From: Tolypocladium sp. Sup5 PDA-1
Lineage: Eukaryota > Ascomycota > Sordariomycetes > Hypocreales > Ophiocordycipitaceae
NCBI GenBank assembly: GCA_000750105.3
Contig: JPHH03000059.1
Coordinates: 1 to 64,000, forward strand
DNA length: 64,000 nucleotides
Direction of reading: 5' to 3'
Position 1 is the stretch's first letter; every line of letters starts with the position of its first letter. Made by a program: the position numbers and the translations under genes. Below the pieces are notes generated by a model. That model did not search any database. It saw nothing but the letters and a program-made list of their open reading frames with translations, and was not told the origin of the DNA. Shown one piece after another: positions 33,091-45,346 of this stretch.

Positions 33091-36000
33091 TCAGAGAGAG
33101 TGCCTCAGAGCGTCCAGCTGGGTCGGCGTCATCATGCCCCCTCCGCCGCCAAACATGTTCGTAAACGGGTCGACGTTGTGTCCTCCTAGGCCCATGTTCT
33201 GGACGCCGTCAGGGCCATCCATGTTGAACGGCATGAACCACCCTGCAGGATCTGTTCCGTTGAAGCCACTCATCCCATCCGGCGGCATTTGGCTCTGTCC
33301 CTGGTGGTGACGGCCGTTCGCCATGCCCGCTTCGATCTTGATGTTTCGTTGGCCTTCTGCCTTTGCAGGCATGCCAGCCCAGCCATTGTTGATGTTGCCG
33401 TCCATTGTATTCGGACCGCCGTTGATGCCGCCAGCGGAATCCATCGAGAACCCGTTGAAGGCGAGTTGCCGACCGAGGGGTTGGCTGATGTTGTTTGGCT
33501 GCGGTGGCATATTCATCGACAGCATGTCGGCGGAGAAGAAGGGGTTCTGTCCGGGCGACTGCTGCTGCTGCTGCTGCTGCTGCTGCGAGAACTGGTTGAC
33601 CTGGACCGGACTCATCGGCGACATGGACGTGTATGGCTGAGGCTGTGACTGTGGCACGGTGAGCGGACTGAACCCGGTTGGTCCACTCGTCTGCCCACCC
33701 AGGGAGGACGAGAATCTTCGCGGAGGCTGATGCTGAGCTCCTCCCTGGCCGGAACCGGGACGACCACCAATGCCCTTCGTGGCTGACTCGGGCTTTTGTG
33801 ACTCTCCATTGGTCGTTGAGATGTCGCTCGGCTTCCTGGTGGATTGTTTCCGCTTCAACGACCCGTTCCGCTGTGCATCCCTGCCATCTGCGCTCTGTTG
33901 CGGCGACAAGGTCGTGAAGAACTCCTCCACCGACTGCAGCTCCGGCTTCTGCTCCAGGACAGCGTCCTCGCCCCTCTCCCCCTTCCTGTGCAAGGCTAGG
34001 TCTGTCATGTCAGAATCCGACACGCCGTGCGGGTACCTGTTGAACCAGTCGCCGTACTGGATAATCGGAGACGTCGCGGAACCATCGCCGCCCACCTTGC
34101 CCGACCGCGACGCATCCATGGCGTTGCGATACTGCGTCCGGATGTTCTCCACCATCCAGTGGAACATGCCCCAGAACCTCATCATCTTGCGCAGAAATCT
34201 GATGTTGACACCGGTATTGGTCTCCGCCGTGGTTTTGACGGCGGGGTTTCCGGAGAATATGCCCATAATGTGTATCGTCGTCGAAGAAAATGCGCAGTAT
34301 CCCGCAAACGGCGCCGATACGCAGCACTGAGACTGCTCGGAATCTCTTAGAATCTCCGATATCCGGTTGGCAGCCGCAAAAGTCCTCGCGCTGACCCGGG
34401 AGAGAAAGTCCTTTGGTGCTTCCAGACCAGCTCGGCTGTTTGCGAATGTCACGGCGGCCTGGCTCAAAAAGAGCGTATTCTGCTGTATCGAAAGGTGGAG
34501 TAGAAGAAACTGGCTAGCGGTCTTTTCGGTGATTTGCAGCTCGAGATTCTCCAGCGAATATTGGAAGGCGGAAGGCAGCGTACGGGCGAAGTTATCAATG
34601 TCCGCAACGAGCTTCGCGTAATCCGACTCTGCGCTCCACATGGGGAGGGAGTCCATCTCCTTTCCTCCCTGGTTAAGGTAAGTGACTATCCGGCCCCAGA
34701 TGGCAATGGACCGAATGGTGTAGGCAGCCACGCCCATGTTGCCCCTTGCCTGAACCACATGTTTCTCGTCGGGTGACTCGGCCTGCGGTAAGCTGCCGTC
34801 AAGCGATTCTGTTTGGACAGGCATGTCGAGCTGAAAGTACCTCTCCCTGACGGGGAGCTGTATCTTGATGGACTCTTCCTTGATGAACATGGGCCTATCG
34901 GACCCAGACGAGTTGAATCGATCCATCAGGAAGCACGCCCACATGATTCGCCGACGAATCTCGCGGTCGATGAAGCTCAGGGGGGTTTTGCTGGTGCGGC
35001 ACAGCGGATCGTATTCCAAATCCTTGTGCAGCTGGAGGGCAAAGGCCATGCGGATTGCCTGGCCGCCCAACGCCCAACTGCGGCCTCCATGGCAGGTTCC
35101 AAATTCGTGTAACCCAAGAATCAGCAGGCAGGTCAGGATGGTGATGTTGGGCCACTCGTATCTCCGAGTGCAGATATCTCGAGCGTGTGAGGCCCACTCC
35201 TCTCCGCGCAGGAACTGCCGCGCAGTCGGGCTGATCTTGGGGTTGGGCGTGAACCGTGCGGCAACAGCACAGACAGAGAGAACCAGCACGGGCGGCAGCG
35301 CATTGTTTCTGTAAGAGATCAGTACGGTGCATTCCAAGTACGGCCCTGGTTGCTTCCGTGGACGACCTACTTTAGCTTGCGCATGTAGCTCGGCTTGTGG
35401 AGGAGGTGGTAGGCTTGACCGTAGACGTTGTCGAAAAAGACCTCGGCAAGGTGCTCTTGAATGTCCTTGGGCGGCAGAGCGTCGATGCCCTCGCGAAACA
35501 GCTTGTTCTCTTCCTCTTCCTGGGCCTCGATACCGGGTGGCTTATCGTCGCCCTCGGCCATCTTTGACTTGGACGGCGCTTTTGCCCAAGCCTCGAGGTC
35601 TGGGCCAAAAGCCTCATCGGCACCCCGCTTCTTGGATGCAGACTTGTTCGCCGGCCCAGTTCCCGGGATAGCCGGCTTGACGACGGCGCGGGTGACAGTC
35701 GGGGTGCCTTCCTGCTCGGTCTTGGGAACGATCTTGATGATACGCTCCTCCATCCGCTTGAGCCGCTTGTCGAGCATGGCCATGTAGTCGGTGCGCGGCG
35801 CGGCCTTGCGGGTAGTGACCTTGTAGACGCACGGAATCCGGGACCGTAGACAATGCTTGCACGCGGGCTTCTCGCCGGAGCAGCGAATCTTCTTGCGGCG
35901 GCAGGCGATGCAGGCGAGCGGCAGACGCTTGCGGTCTTTGCCGGCCTTGGTCTTGAGCTCGCTCCAGGCGGGCGTACCGCCACCTCCGTCCTTGGTCTTG

Positions 36001-36500
36001 CCGCCAAGATCTGTACCGTCCGCGCGGCCGCGGCCGTGAAGGCCGAATTCGTCGGCAGCCGGGTCTTCGAGGGAGTTGGCTGTGGGTGAGTTCCGGTCCT
36101 GGGCGCCGTCATCGGACGTGCCAGGGCTTGATCTACGGTTCTCCGAGTCTGCCCGGAACGCCGGGGCCGGCATGGAAGCCATGGAAGCCATCGTGTGGGA
36201 GTTGGGAGGGAGAGAGGCGGCGGCCATGGTGTGGTGTTGGGAGTAGTGCGCGGCCGCGTGGTCGTCGAAGCCGACATGAGAGTGGTCGGGCATGGCCATC
36301 ATGTGGTTCTGGCCCTGGCCGTGGTCCGGCAGGCCGGAGAAGGGAAAGGCGAAGTTGGCGAATTGAGAGGCGTCCATGATGGGCGTTGAGTTGTCGTGTA
36401 AGCCGGCGCCTGCCTCACGCGGGTGATAGAAGGGCTGCGACGTAGCGGGGTGACCATGCTGGGCCTGGTGAAGGTGTAGACGAGGCGGGCCGCTCGACAT
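33091..36500 (-). CDS. Zn2Cys6 transcription factor with fungal-specific middle domain, 2 exons, 1115 aa
   Basis: A DNA-binding regulator whose target is not known. Exon 1 is 36500..35371 and exon 2 is 35308..33091. The 62-bp intron (GTAGGT, TTACAG) joins SYMRKLK to NNALPPVLVLS in frame. Upstream in-frame codons lack an ATG, so 36500 is taken as the start. Residues 1-180 are His/Met/Ser-rich. The zinc cluster is C197-x2-C200-x6-C207-x6-C214-x2-C217-x6-C224. A basic linker and a coiled coil (MLDKRLKRMEERIIKIVP) follow. The Fungal_trans domain lies about 390-650, including LHEFGTCHGGRSWALGGQAI and EIRRRIMWACFLMDRF. The C-terminal ~350 residues are Gly/Asn/Met/Gln-rich with a run of nine Gln. 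It resembles large metabolic regulators, but I cannot name an orthologue. The upstream interval is about 9.5 kb. Confidence 0.9.
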
Positions 36501-36950
36501 GATGCCGCGGGGCCTGGTGAGAAGCCTCTGAGTTGCGAGTGAGGTCAAAGACTACGACGGCGACAGCAAACCGGGGCGTGCAAAAGGTCTTGGTGGCATA
36601 TGAGACTGGCACTCCCCGCGCCGGTGCGAAGGCGTTGGTGTTAATCGGCCAGGTGTGAGCAGAGGCACGAGACAGCCGCGCCAGCGATCATGATATGCGT
36701 GAGCTGTGGCCGCCAGAGATCCACGCGAGGATGGCGACTTCACAGCTCTCGTCGGTTGGTCGATTCGTCTTCGGCGTCGGGCTGATGATGGCGGTACAGG
36801 TGAGAGGGAGGAAAGGAACAAGAGGCGAGAGTGAAGAGGGATCAGAACGGCGGGATTGATATGGCGGCGAGCGTCAGAAGTGGCGGGCGGAGGTACTTGT
36901 TTAAGGTGGAGGGACCGGCCGCAACGGAGGGGAAGCGCAGAGCGAGCAGC

Positions 36951-37012
36951 AAGCAACCAAGCAAGCAACCAAGCAACCAAGCAACCAAGCAAGCAACCAA
37001 GCAACCAAGCAA
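36951..37012. repeat. AAGCAACC/AAGC interrupted tandem repeat
   Basis: About 62 bp made of AAGCAACC units mixed with extra AAGC units, with a 4/8-bp periodicity. It begins about 450 bp upstream of the Zn2Cys6 gene's start codon, inside its likely promoter. Confidence 0.9.
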
Positions 37013-39504
37013 TGGAAGCAAGCCACGCTGCCGGGGCAGGTCACCCCAGCCCAAGCACCCCGACAAGGCTCAGCAAGGCCAAGGCCAATGAACCTGCGCT
37101 GCTGCTAGCCGTGATGGAGGCTGCTGGAGACGGGCCTGAGAGGAGGCGGTACTTCGTACAATACATGCTCGTCGAGGTGGGGGGTGGAGCCCTGCCCAAG
37201 GGGCCGGGGGTAAGGCTCGAGAGGGTGGAGACTGGAGAGTCGAGGGCCCTGGTCGTCCTGGTCTCGAGATGGAGACATGGGCGCTTGCCTTGTGCGGGAC
37301 GGTGTAGGTATTTGACACCAAGCAAGCACAAGCACGCAGGCCCTCGCAGGTCCGGTCTGGGCGCCTTTACCCGCAGCGTGGCCCATCGCCAACCTCTGCA
37401 ACGCGTCGAATCCTCGTCAAGGAGCTCACGACGACACAGCCGTGCCGGAACAGAGCATTCGTTCGACGTGCGGCATCCCGTGCTCTCTCCAGCGGTTCAG
37501 CAGAATGTGGCATAAGCCACGTCCTCGGCCGCCCCCAGTCGCGTGCTGGCCCTCCCTTGGGTTGAGTCGCACTCCGATCCTTGATAGCGGGCTATCCAGA
37601 CTCCAGTGATCCAGTCCCAGGCTGTAGGCTGTGGGGCAGACGGAGGCTTGCAAGGCTTGCTAATGGAAGTTTAATGGGCGTCTCCCGGAGGACGGGTAAC
37701 TCGCCGCTGGCGCCCGTTTTGGGAGGTTGATCGCCTTGCGGCCCCCTCTTAAACGGGGCCAGATCGTGAGCAAGGTGGCTTGGGTGGTCTGCCTGTCTGC
37801 AAAGGGATGCTGGCAGCTGGCATGGCAGACGAGCCTTGGCCAGCCCGTGGCCCTTGAGGCGTGCAGTGTACAGCGTGCAGCTCGCCGTGCACCGATGCGG
37901 GCTGCGTTGGGCAGGCCGTCACTGGACTCGGCCAGGCTGCACGTTGGGAACTTCCATTCTGCGTTGGGACTGTTCACGGGCTGCTTGGGTGGCCGGTGGC
38001 AGTGGCCCTCGCACCGGGCAACGTGGGGGAGAGTCAGAGTGACGGTGATGAGCATCCATCGTACTCCGTATCGCATGCAAGAGACTCGTTGCCCACGCCA
38101 GGGGTGATTTGTCTAATAAGACAGGCTCCAACCTTTTGACGCGGGTAGCCCGCATGTTGCGTGTATCCATACTCGTACGTACTCATGTCCATAGACGACA
38201 TTGCGGCCAATCTCGACGACGGAAAAAGGAAACACGAGCACTTACAATTGCTCAGGCCCAAGCCGTGGTTCCAGACCAGAGCACTGGTGAGAGTCAATGG
38301 CGAGCTAACGACATACCAGAGGCGCGGATAGACGCCGAGCTAGAGACACTGTCGACGTCAAGAGAGACGCCTGGCGCCGGACAAGGAGCGAGATCAGCGG
38401 CGCCAGAACGTGCTCGCTCGGCCCAGAAAGCGCCTCCCAGAGTCCCAGCGCAGCAAATCGTCACCAGCACGGCTCACGGCCACAGGCGAAGATCGCATCG
38501 TGGCCCGGGTGGGTGCTCCCACGGCCAAGGGTATGGGCGGCGGCTGCGACCACCGCCGAGGACCAAGACGGGCAAGGCCATCCGCCATGGGCCAGAAATC
38601 AAGGCCGTCGACTCGTCGTCGAGCGCCTGCTGCACAGACGGATTGGTATGCGGTGGGCGTGGTGCGTGTGGTATCGTAAGCGTATGGCAGGGCAGGGCAT
38701 GGCATGGCAATGGAAGCCCCCCCCCAAAAGGGTCGTCGCGAATCGAGGCGCACGCCATCCGCAGTGCCACCCACTCTCCCCTTTCATGCGCTGCGTGGAC
38801 TTTTGAATTGTGGCTGATTCCCTGAAGCTTCTGTCCCTTTTCCGTCAACCTTTCCCTGGTTGCCCAGCGCAGCCGAGGCCCGAGGCCTCCCTCGACGGCC
38901 CGTTTGAGAGGAAATGACGGTTTTTGCTTTTGGGGCCAGCCCGGCGCACGCATGAATGACTCCTGCACCCGGGCGATGGCGACGGCCACGAGCGAGCGAC
39001 AGCCACAGGGCCTGCGGCGCGAGCTGGGGGACGAGACGGACTGAGCGACGATGGGACGCCGCAAGGCATTGGATGGCTGCTGGCAGGGGATGCGTGGGAG
39101 GGTAGGTTTGATCAGTCGCTGCACCAGTGGGAGGGGAGGGGACGAGATGATGGAGGGGTGGGTTCGTCGCTCTAGCGCCTGGCGCACTGGCAAGTTCCGA
39201 GAGGGATCGCGGCCATGGAGGAGGATGTAGTCCGTACCTACTCGTACTCGTAGTCCGTATTCGTGCTCTGTACTTTAGTTAGTCCGTACTTGGATCCACA
39301 GCTTCAACCACCAACAGCTGCTGTACAGTTGCAGGCTACCTTACTCGTACGGTTGCAGAGGGCCGCGACAGTGGCAGGCTTGCAGCGTTCCTTCCCGTCC
39401 GTAGGGCCGGAGGCTCTATGCTTGGCCATGGTCGTGATCCGGGCCCTCGATGCGGCCTAAATATTACGACCGCCTTACGTCCGTACGGACTACCGACACA
39501 TCCA

Positions 39505-39506
<2 letters not shown>

Positions 39507-39536
<30 letters not shown>

Positions 39537-39592
39537 CATGCCCATGCCCATGCCCGCGCTCTGTTTCAACGTTCAACGTTCAACGTTCAACG
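39507..39592. repeat. Compound tandem repeat: CCAG x7, CCCATG x3, TTCAACG x4
   Basis: Three different units lie in immediate succession: seven CCAG copies (39507-39534), three CCCATG copies (39535-39552), then after a 12-bp gap four TTCAACG copies (39565-39592). Each block is perfect, which suggests recent slippage. Confidence 0.92.
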
Positions 39593-39868
39593 TTTAATGG
39601 TTCACAACCACGCGGGGCCACTGGTAATGTGTACTCGTAAGTCGCGAGCCGGTTTAGCTGGTCTACCCCTTTAGCGACAGCCTCGTTTTCCTCGAACCGA
39701 ACTAGACTTCGCACGCGCTTGGCTGCTTCGCGGCAAATCATGCGCGCCGGGAGGGAGGCACATGGTGGTGCACACCATGCACGCGCGAACGCACAAACGC
39801 ACACTGGTTGCGAAACGCACCTCGGGAGGAGGCAGAGCTCTCGCCGGCCTGTTTGGCCTTGTATCCTG

Positions 39869-40030
39869 CCCTTGCTGTCGGCGATGTTGATGGGGTTTGG
39901 CCAACGCAGCTCCAGGCGTTGTCCCCTTGCTGTCAGCGATGTTGATGGAGCTAGGTTGACATGTCCAGGCATTGCCCCCTTGCCGTCGGCCATGTCGCTC
40001 ATCAGGCTTATATCCTCGCCTCGTTATCGG
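39869..40030. repeat. Minisatellite, unit about 54 bp, three imperfect copies
   Basis: Copies start near 39869, 39924 and 39977. Each opens with CCCTTGCTGTCGGCGATGTT or a close variant (CCCTTGCTGTCAGCGATG, CCCTTGCCGTCGGCCATG). The middles also match, as in CTCCAGGCGTTG and GTCCAGGCATTG. A weak fourth copy may start near 40025 (TTATCGGCGACGTCGTTG). Confidence 0.8.
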
Positions 40031-40721
40031 CGACGTCGTTGCAGCTCCGGCTCGCACGGCGCTGATCTCCCAGAGGCATGCACGGCATGGACGTGCCGCC
40101 CGTTTTCATCTCATCTCAGGCACGCCGCACCTCCAAGCTCCCTGCCTTCCACCCGGTCCCACAAGGCCAGGCTGCGCACGCGTGAACATCAAACAGTCGC
40201 CCGTCGACCGTGCGAGGCGGAAGCCCCTCCGTCATTCTTCTTCACCATTGCAGTTGGACGATGGTGGGCTTTTAGTCTTTGTATCTTCATGGGCCAGAGC
40301 ACGCCCCCCCCCCCTGGGCCATGTGCTAGCTAGCATTGCTGGGGCAGGCTCCCGGATTGAGTCATAAATTTCATTCAGAGGTCGTTTGATATGGCAGAGG
40401 CGAAGTCGTCGAACTCGAAGGCTCTTTGGATGAAGGCTCCCAGGGTGCAGACTTGGCGGTGGAGAGGAGATGCATGCAGCCACCGCGAGTGGATGATAGA
40501 CTGACGACGACGAGTGACGACGCTGGTGTATATGTCGTCGTCGGCTGTGGTCTGGCTGCTCGGTGAGCCATGGAGAGCCATGGAGAGACCGAGACAGCCA
40601 AGCCTGCACCCGTAAACTCTCATTCGTTCCCTCCCTCACCCAAAACTCCAGCATGTCTTGGGCCCCTCCTGACTGGCGCGCGTCTGCCCACCGGCTGGCC
40701 TCGTGGCCGCTGGCCCAACCG

Positions 40722-40749
40722 CCAGCCAGCCAGCCAGCCAGCCGGCCAG
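40722..40749. repeat. CCAG microsatellite, second locus
   Basis: Five CCAG copies followed by CCGG and CCAG. It is the same unit as the 39507 repeat, about 1.2 kb away. Confidence 0.85.
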
Positions 40750-41327
40750 ACGGGAACTGGGCCTCCCGCGACGTTGCGTCACCACCAACCCCGGGGGTGA
40801 TCAGGGACCAGGCCCCGTCAAGCAGTCCACTGAGAGACCTGGGGACCTGGAGTGAGAGTTCCACTGATTGACATTGGCAGAGAGACTACGGCCCTGGGCG
40901 ACGTTGTACGGACTATGGATTCATCAAGGTTGATGATTGACGGTCCCACGGAAACGGCCAAGGCCCAGCGCCGCGGTCGAGAACCCGCCATGGTGGATGC
41001 GCTGGCTGTCGGCCGTTACTCTGCGCCTGCACGAGGGCGGCATCCCTGCCCGCTGGCCTTGCAACCGAGGCAGACTGAGGCAGACTGGCAGACGTACAGC
41101 CCATCCTTGGCTCAGAGGAGGCAGAGCTTCTGTCACTTGTCACCTTGTCAAGCCCTGCCACGAGAGCCGCAAGTGGCTGGCCCTGCGCTCCCGACCGCCG
41201 CTCGGGATCTGCGGTGCGGCCGGGGTTTATCGCCGGTCCAGATGCGCGTCTAATATTCCCTGGCCCGGTCCCGTTGGGCCAAACGGAACGGACAAGGCAG
41301 GCCGTCGCCAGACAACGCCTTCGCTTA

Positions 41328-41357
<30 letters not shown>
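41328..41357. repeat. GAC trinucleotide repeat, 10 copies
   Basis: Ten uninterrupted GAC copies in the gene-poor interval. I see no gene around it, so it is treated as a non-coding microsatellite. Confidence 0.92.
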
Positions 41358-41361
<4 letters not shown>

Positions 41362-42075
41362 GATATCGCGGTGGAGGAAGGGGAATGGCGGCGGCAGCAG
41401 AGACACCCTCGCCCGCTGCTAGGCGTCGAGACTCACAGATGCGGCTCCATGACTCGCGCGGCCGTGAGACATGCCAGCCTGGCCTGCCCGGGGACAGAGT
41501 TCGCGATATGCTTCTGCTGGGGTCGACGTCCGTTGGGTCCCGGCGGGCGGCGATCTCGTCTTGCGGCCCGTTTCAACGTCCGTCCAGAGACACGACGAAC
41601 ATGCCCGCCCTGGCTGGAACGGACGGACGGGCTTCCCACTCGCTTTTTGCCCACAGACGAACTTGCGCGCCTGGCCCTGGCGCGCGACGCAAGGCGAGAC
41701 AGACAGCCCAGCGGAACACTACACCTGCGTTTCCGCGTACTGGCTTGCTGGGTACGGGGGAATATACCGGCGTCACATCACGCACATGCGCCGCTGTCTT
41801 GCCTGTGTTATTACACCGCACGTACTCGTACGTGTCAGCAGAGCAGAGCGGCTCGCGGCAAAAATCAGTCGACTTTACGACATATTGGCGCCTGCGTTGT
41901 CGTCCCGTGCCTGGCGATGTAGATGTAGTGAATGCAGCCTCCATCACACCGGTCAGGCCCGCGAGCGTCCAATCCCATGCCATCGCCGAGCCGCCACATG
42001 CAATAGGCTAGCATTCAAATGGACTCAACAACCCGCGCCTGTCTTGTCCGCGTTTGACAGTTTGACAGCGATCCT

Positions 42076-42100
42076 GTACGTAGTACGGAGTACTTCGTAC
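42076..42100. repeat. Densest motif copy: nested GTAC palindromes
   Basis: 25 bp holding four GTAC sites in the order GTACGTAGTAC, GGAGTAC, TTCGTAC. The two halves are near reverse complements around the central CGGAG, so the strand could fold into a hairpin. Confidence 0.8.
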
Positions 42101-45100
42101 TTGCATACAGCACGGCGCATGTGCATCTCGTTTCGTTTCGCTGCGAATTAGTTAGTGTACCGCGCTCGAGGGCGGCGGCGGCAATCTCCGTCCCAGGCAC
42201 CGCGACGGCGACCCGAGTTGGCAGCTGTGTAGCTAATTTTACGCCCACGTTGTGTTCGACGACGGCACCCCGTGCGAAGCAGCAAAGCATCTTCCTCCCA
42301 CAAGGACTGCTAGCGGGACCCAGCATCTCATCGCAGGGTACCATCGCGGCGGACTTGCCGCCGTTGTGGCGTGAGTCTCCTCCCACAAGCCGCAGTACTG
42401 TACGAAGCAGTACGTAAGGTACCAGTTTGAACCCAGAGGCCATCCGGCACAGAGCACCTCAGTCTAATAAAGCCAGTAGCTTCGAGCAGTGGGCGGCACG
42501 TGCTGGACGGGTTGCTTCTTTGGCGGCGCGCCCCGACAGGGAGTACTCGTACATACCTAGGTTCGCCCTGTGACGACCTTGCATCTCGGCGCGGGTGCAA
42601 CGGTACGGCACCCTCACATCATATCAATCATATGCCCTGGCAGATATGCCGCACGGCACCCGGGCAGGCCATTCAGATCTCTGCTGGTGCCTCGCTGCAG
42701 CGTTCGCACCTGATTGCCTAACCTGGGATACAGAGCACGAAAGCACGTAGGTTACATGCGGGTACGTGTTCGGTCTGCTGCTGGTGCTGCCCGTGCTGCT
42801 GCGCGCGACCGACTCCCCCACACGGCCTCGTGTTGCACGGCATGGGGGCATCCAATCCAATCCTCACCGGGGTCCTTCTCCAGTGATTGCCTGGTTGCAC
42901 CCGCAACGATCCAATCCCATCCCACATCCTGCCAAACCCCTCTCCCACGCCCCCTGCCCGGGCCAGCAACCAAGATCCTGTGCTGCGGTCCCCTGGCGCT
43001 GCGCCGCATCTCCCACACACGCACGGGGCGCCCCTGTCGAGAGTCACTGGGCTGCTGTTCATCGACGGCATGGGACGCAGGGGAAGGCGAAATGTCGTTG
43101 CCTGACTCGTACGGACTACGGACCACAAGAGCTACTTGACGAACCGCAGAGGTACAAGCAGTTGCATATCCGCACTGCTAGTGCATCAAGTGCATCTCTG
43201 ACATATGACAAGCGCAAGGTAATCAATTCGAAATGAACGAGTGACGGCGGCCCTTCACGTGGCTCACCGTCAACGTGCTGCTGATCTCGCCCGACCCTGG
43301 GCGCCACCGACAGCCAGACATCTCTACACGGACGTGTCTGACCCCGACAGATCGGGACCGGCCCAAGACGAGGCCCTTCCTTTCGTCGCTGGAAGCCGTG
43401 GTCCGTACTTCGTACGTCGTGTTGGAAGGACACCAGGACGTCGTGTCGGGTCTGCGTACCCTGTAGCCCGTACACTTGCACACGCCCAACCTCTGGTGCT
43501 CCCGCCGCAGTGGAGAGCCGCTGCAGACGACCTGGAGCTCCAGGCTGCTGCACCCATCCATGGCACTGGATGGCGCGGCACTGGCGCAGCGCCTACTCGT
43601 ACAGAACTGGAGCCCGCCGGCACTTGGTACCCACAATGGCAAATGGAATGGATCTGCTGATGCTGTGGATAAGGTAGCCTTTCCACGTCGCCATCAAACA
43701 ACCTTTACATAGGTCCCGCGAGCATTAGTCCGTAGTCCGTACATGATGCGACTTTAACATCCGTCCTCGCCCGCCCGAGCACAATTCGTTTACAGACTAG
43801 TCCGTAGAGTTGAACGCATTGCAGCGGCGTCGACGAAGCCCTCCTGTCATCTTGGCAACCCAGCTTCTCCCGTCTCCAAAAGACGCTGTCTGTGCTCTTT
43901 CGTTTCACAAGCTCCGTCATCGCCATCACCACCGTCGTCATCAACCACTCAGCCGTTGCTTGAATCCAGCGAGCCTCTCTGTAGTCCGTACGAGTCCCTT
44001 CATTGGACGCCCTACCTGGTTCTGCTGCCCTCGGACGAGGCGAGATTGCGCCCAGCCACCCAGCCAGCCTCCGCCCCCGGTCTCGCATGAACCACACTTC
44101 CCCAGCTTCCACCGCAAGCCCGCCCGTCCGCCACCCTTGCCCCAATCTCCAATCTCATGTTGGGGGCGCTTCCGATATGTCACCATCATGGAATGTTCCG
44201 CCTCTACAGTCGCAAATTGGCCCCCCTAGAAGCCACCGCAGGCAGGGGTTATCTGTGAAATTCGGCCGATTTACGGCCGGATCTACGTCCAGAAGCGAGT
44301 CCCTTGCTGCCTTGTTCTGGCTCGACGAAAAAGAAAAGGAAGGCAGGGAAAGAAAGTGACAGACATAAGCGATGAGTTGTTGCGAGAGGCCCGTCCGTCG
44401 GCCGCTTGCGAACCAACAGTGCGTACTCCATACGTGTGCATTTGTCGACAGAGACGAACAAACAACTCTGTAGTCTTTGGGCTGGGCCGATTCGTTTGTA
44501 GCAGCGCGCAGCAACATGAAGACAGGATGCCCGCGGGCAGCGACCATGTCACCATCACGACCCCCTACTCGTAGGGCCGTCGACTGCACGTGGCAGGACA
44601 GACAGCTCATGAGCCGCGTCGACTCGTACATGTACGGTAGTTCGCACTAACATACGAGTACAGCTCGAGCGAAGACACCGACATGCAGTTCGTGCTGCCT
44701 CAACGCCCCGGCCGCGAAACATGCCACCACCCGTCTGCCGCTGCCACGCAGATCTGGCGTGCGGTGGCGTCTGGGAAAGGGAGGATGGGCATTTCGCGTG
44801 GCGCGTTGCCTCCGCGTGGCTCCTCGGCCCAGTTGGGCTTCCTCTTGGACGCTGACCGAGAGGGGAGCTGAGGGGCGGCCCATTCCCGTCATGGCGCATC
44901 CTGTACGGAAACCAGTCTCGGATCTCCCATGATGCGCAGCGCAGCCCTACCGTGATTGCCCACCAACACCAAGCCTCACCGGACGCCCCCCAAATCACCA
45001 ACACCAACAGCAACGTCAACACCAACAACGCCATCATCCTCTTTCTCCAACAGACTCCAATGGCATCCCTGCCTCTGCCTAGCAGCCCAATCCCGTCCCC

Positions 45101-45320
45101 CTCCGAACCGGCCCCATCCCCTCCGACGAGGCTCCCATCCGTTTGGCTCATCCCCGCAACTCTACCTACATACTCGTAATCCGTAGATGCTGCCCCTCGG
45201 GGGTTGCCCGACAACACGCACCCCCTCTGCCCGTTGGCCCGTGTGGGTGGAGCACAGCTGCAGGGTCTCTGTTCCCCGACAACTGAGACATTCCCTACCG
45301 ACAGCCATGTTTCTGCCGGC

Positions 45321-45346
45321 TGCCCACTGCCCACTGCCCACTGCCC
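45321..45346. repeat. TGCCCAC heptamer repeat, 3.5 copies
   Basis: Three exact TGCCCAC units and a partial one, in the separase-proximal end of the gene-poor interval. Confidence 0.85.

Larger units (their letters stand above)
39228..45186. repeat. Dispersed family of short palindromic GTAC-centred motifs
   Basis: Variants of TAGTCCGTA, TACTCGTA, TACTTCGTA and TACGGAGTA recur across this stretch. Examples start near 39228, 39239, 39280, 39344, 41819, 42076, 42394, 42542, 43104, 43401, 43593, 43726, 43796, 43981, 44563, 44621, 44652 and 45170. Many copies are self-complementary or sit as doublets (TAGTCCGTAGTCCGTAC at 43726, CCCTACTCGTAGGG at 44563). The density is about 18 sites in 6 kb. Isolated copies occur in other intergenic regions (about 2490, 9707, 20703, 25133, 38060, 57574) and are nearly absent from exons. 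Confidence 0.75.

Noticed and set aside
33091..36500. Assigning the Zn2Cys6 protein to a named regulator such as CLR-1 or Ctf1
   Set aside because: The cluster and linker are well conserved in type, but I cannot recall a specific orthologue sequence with enough certainty to name it.
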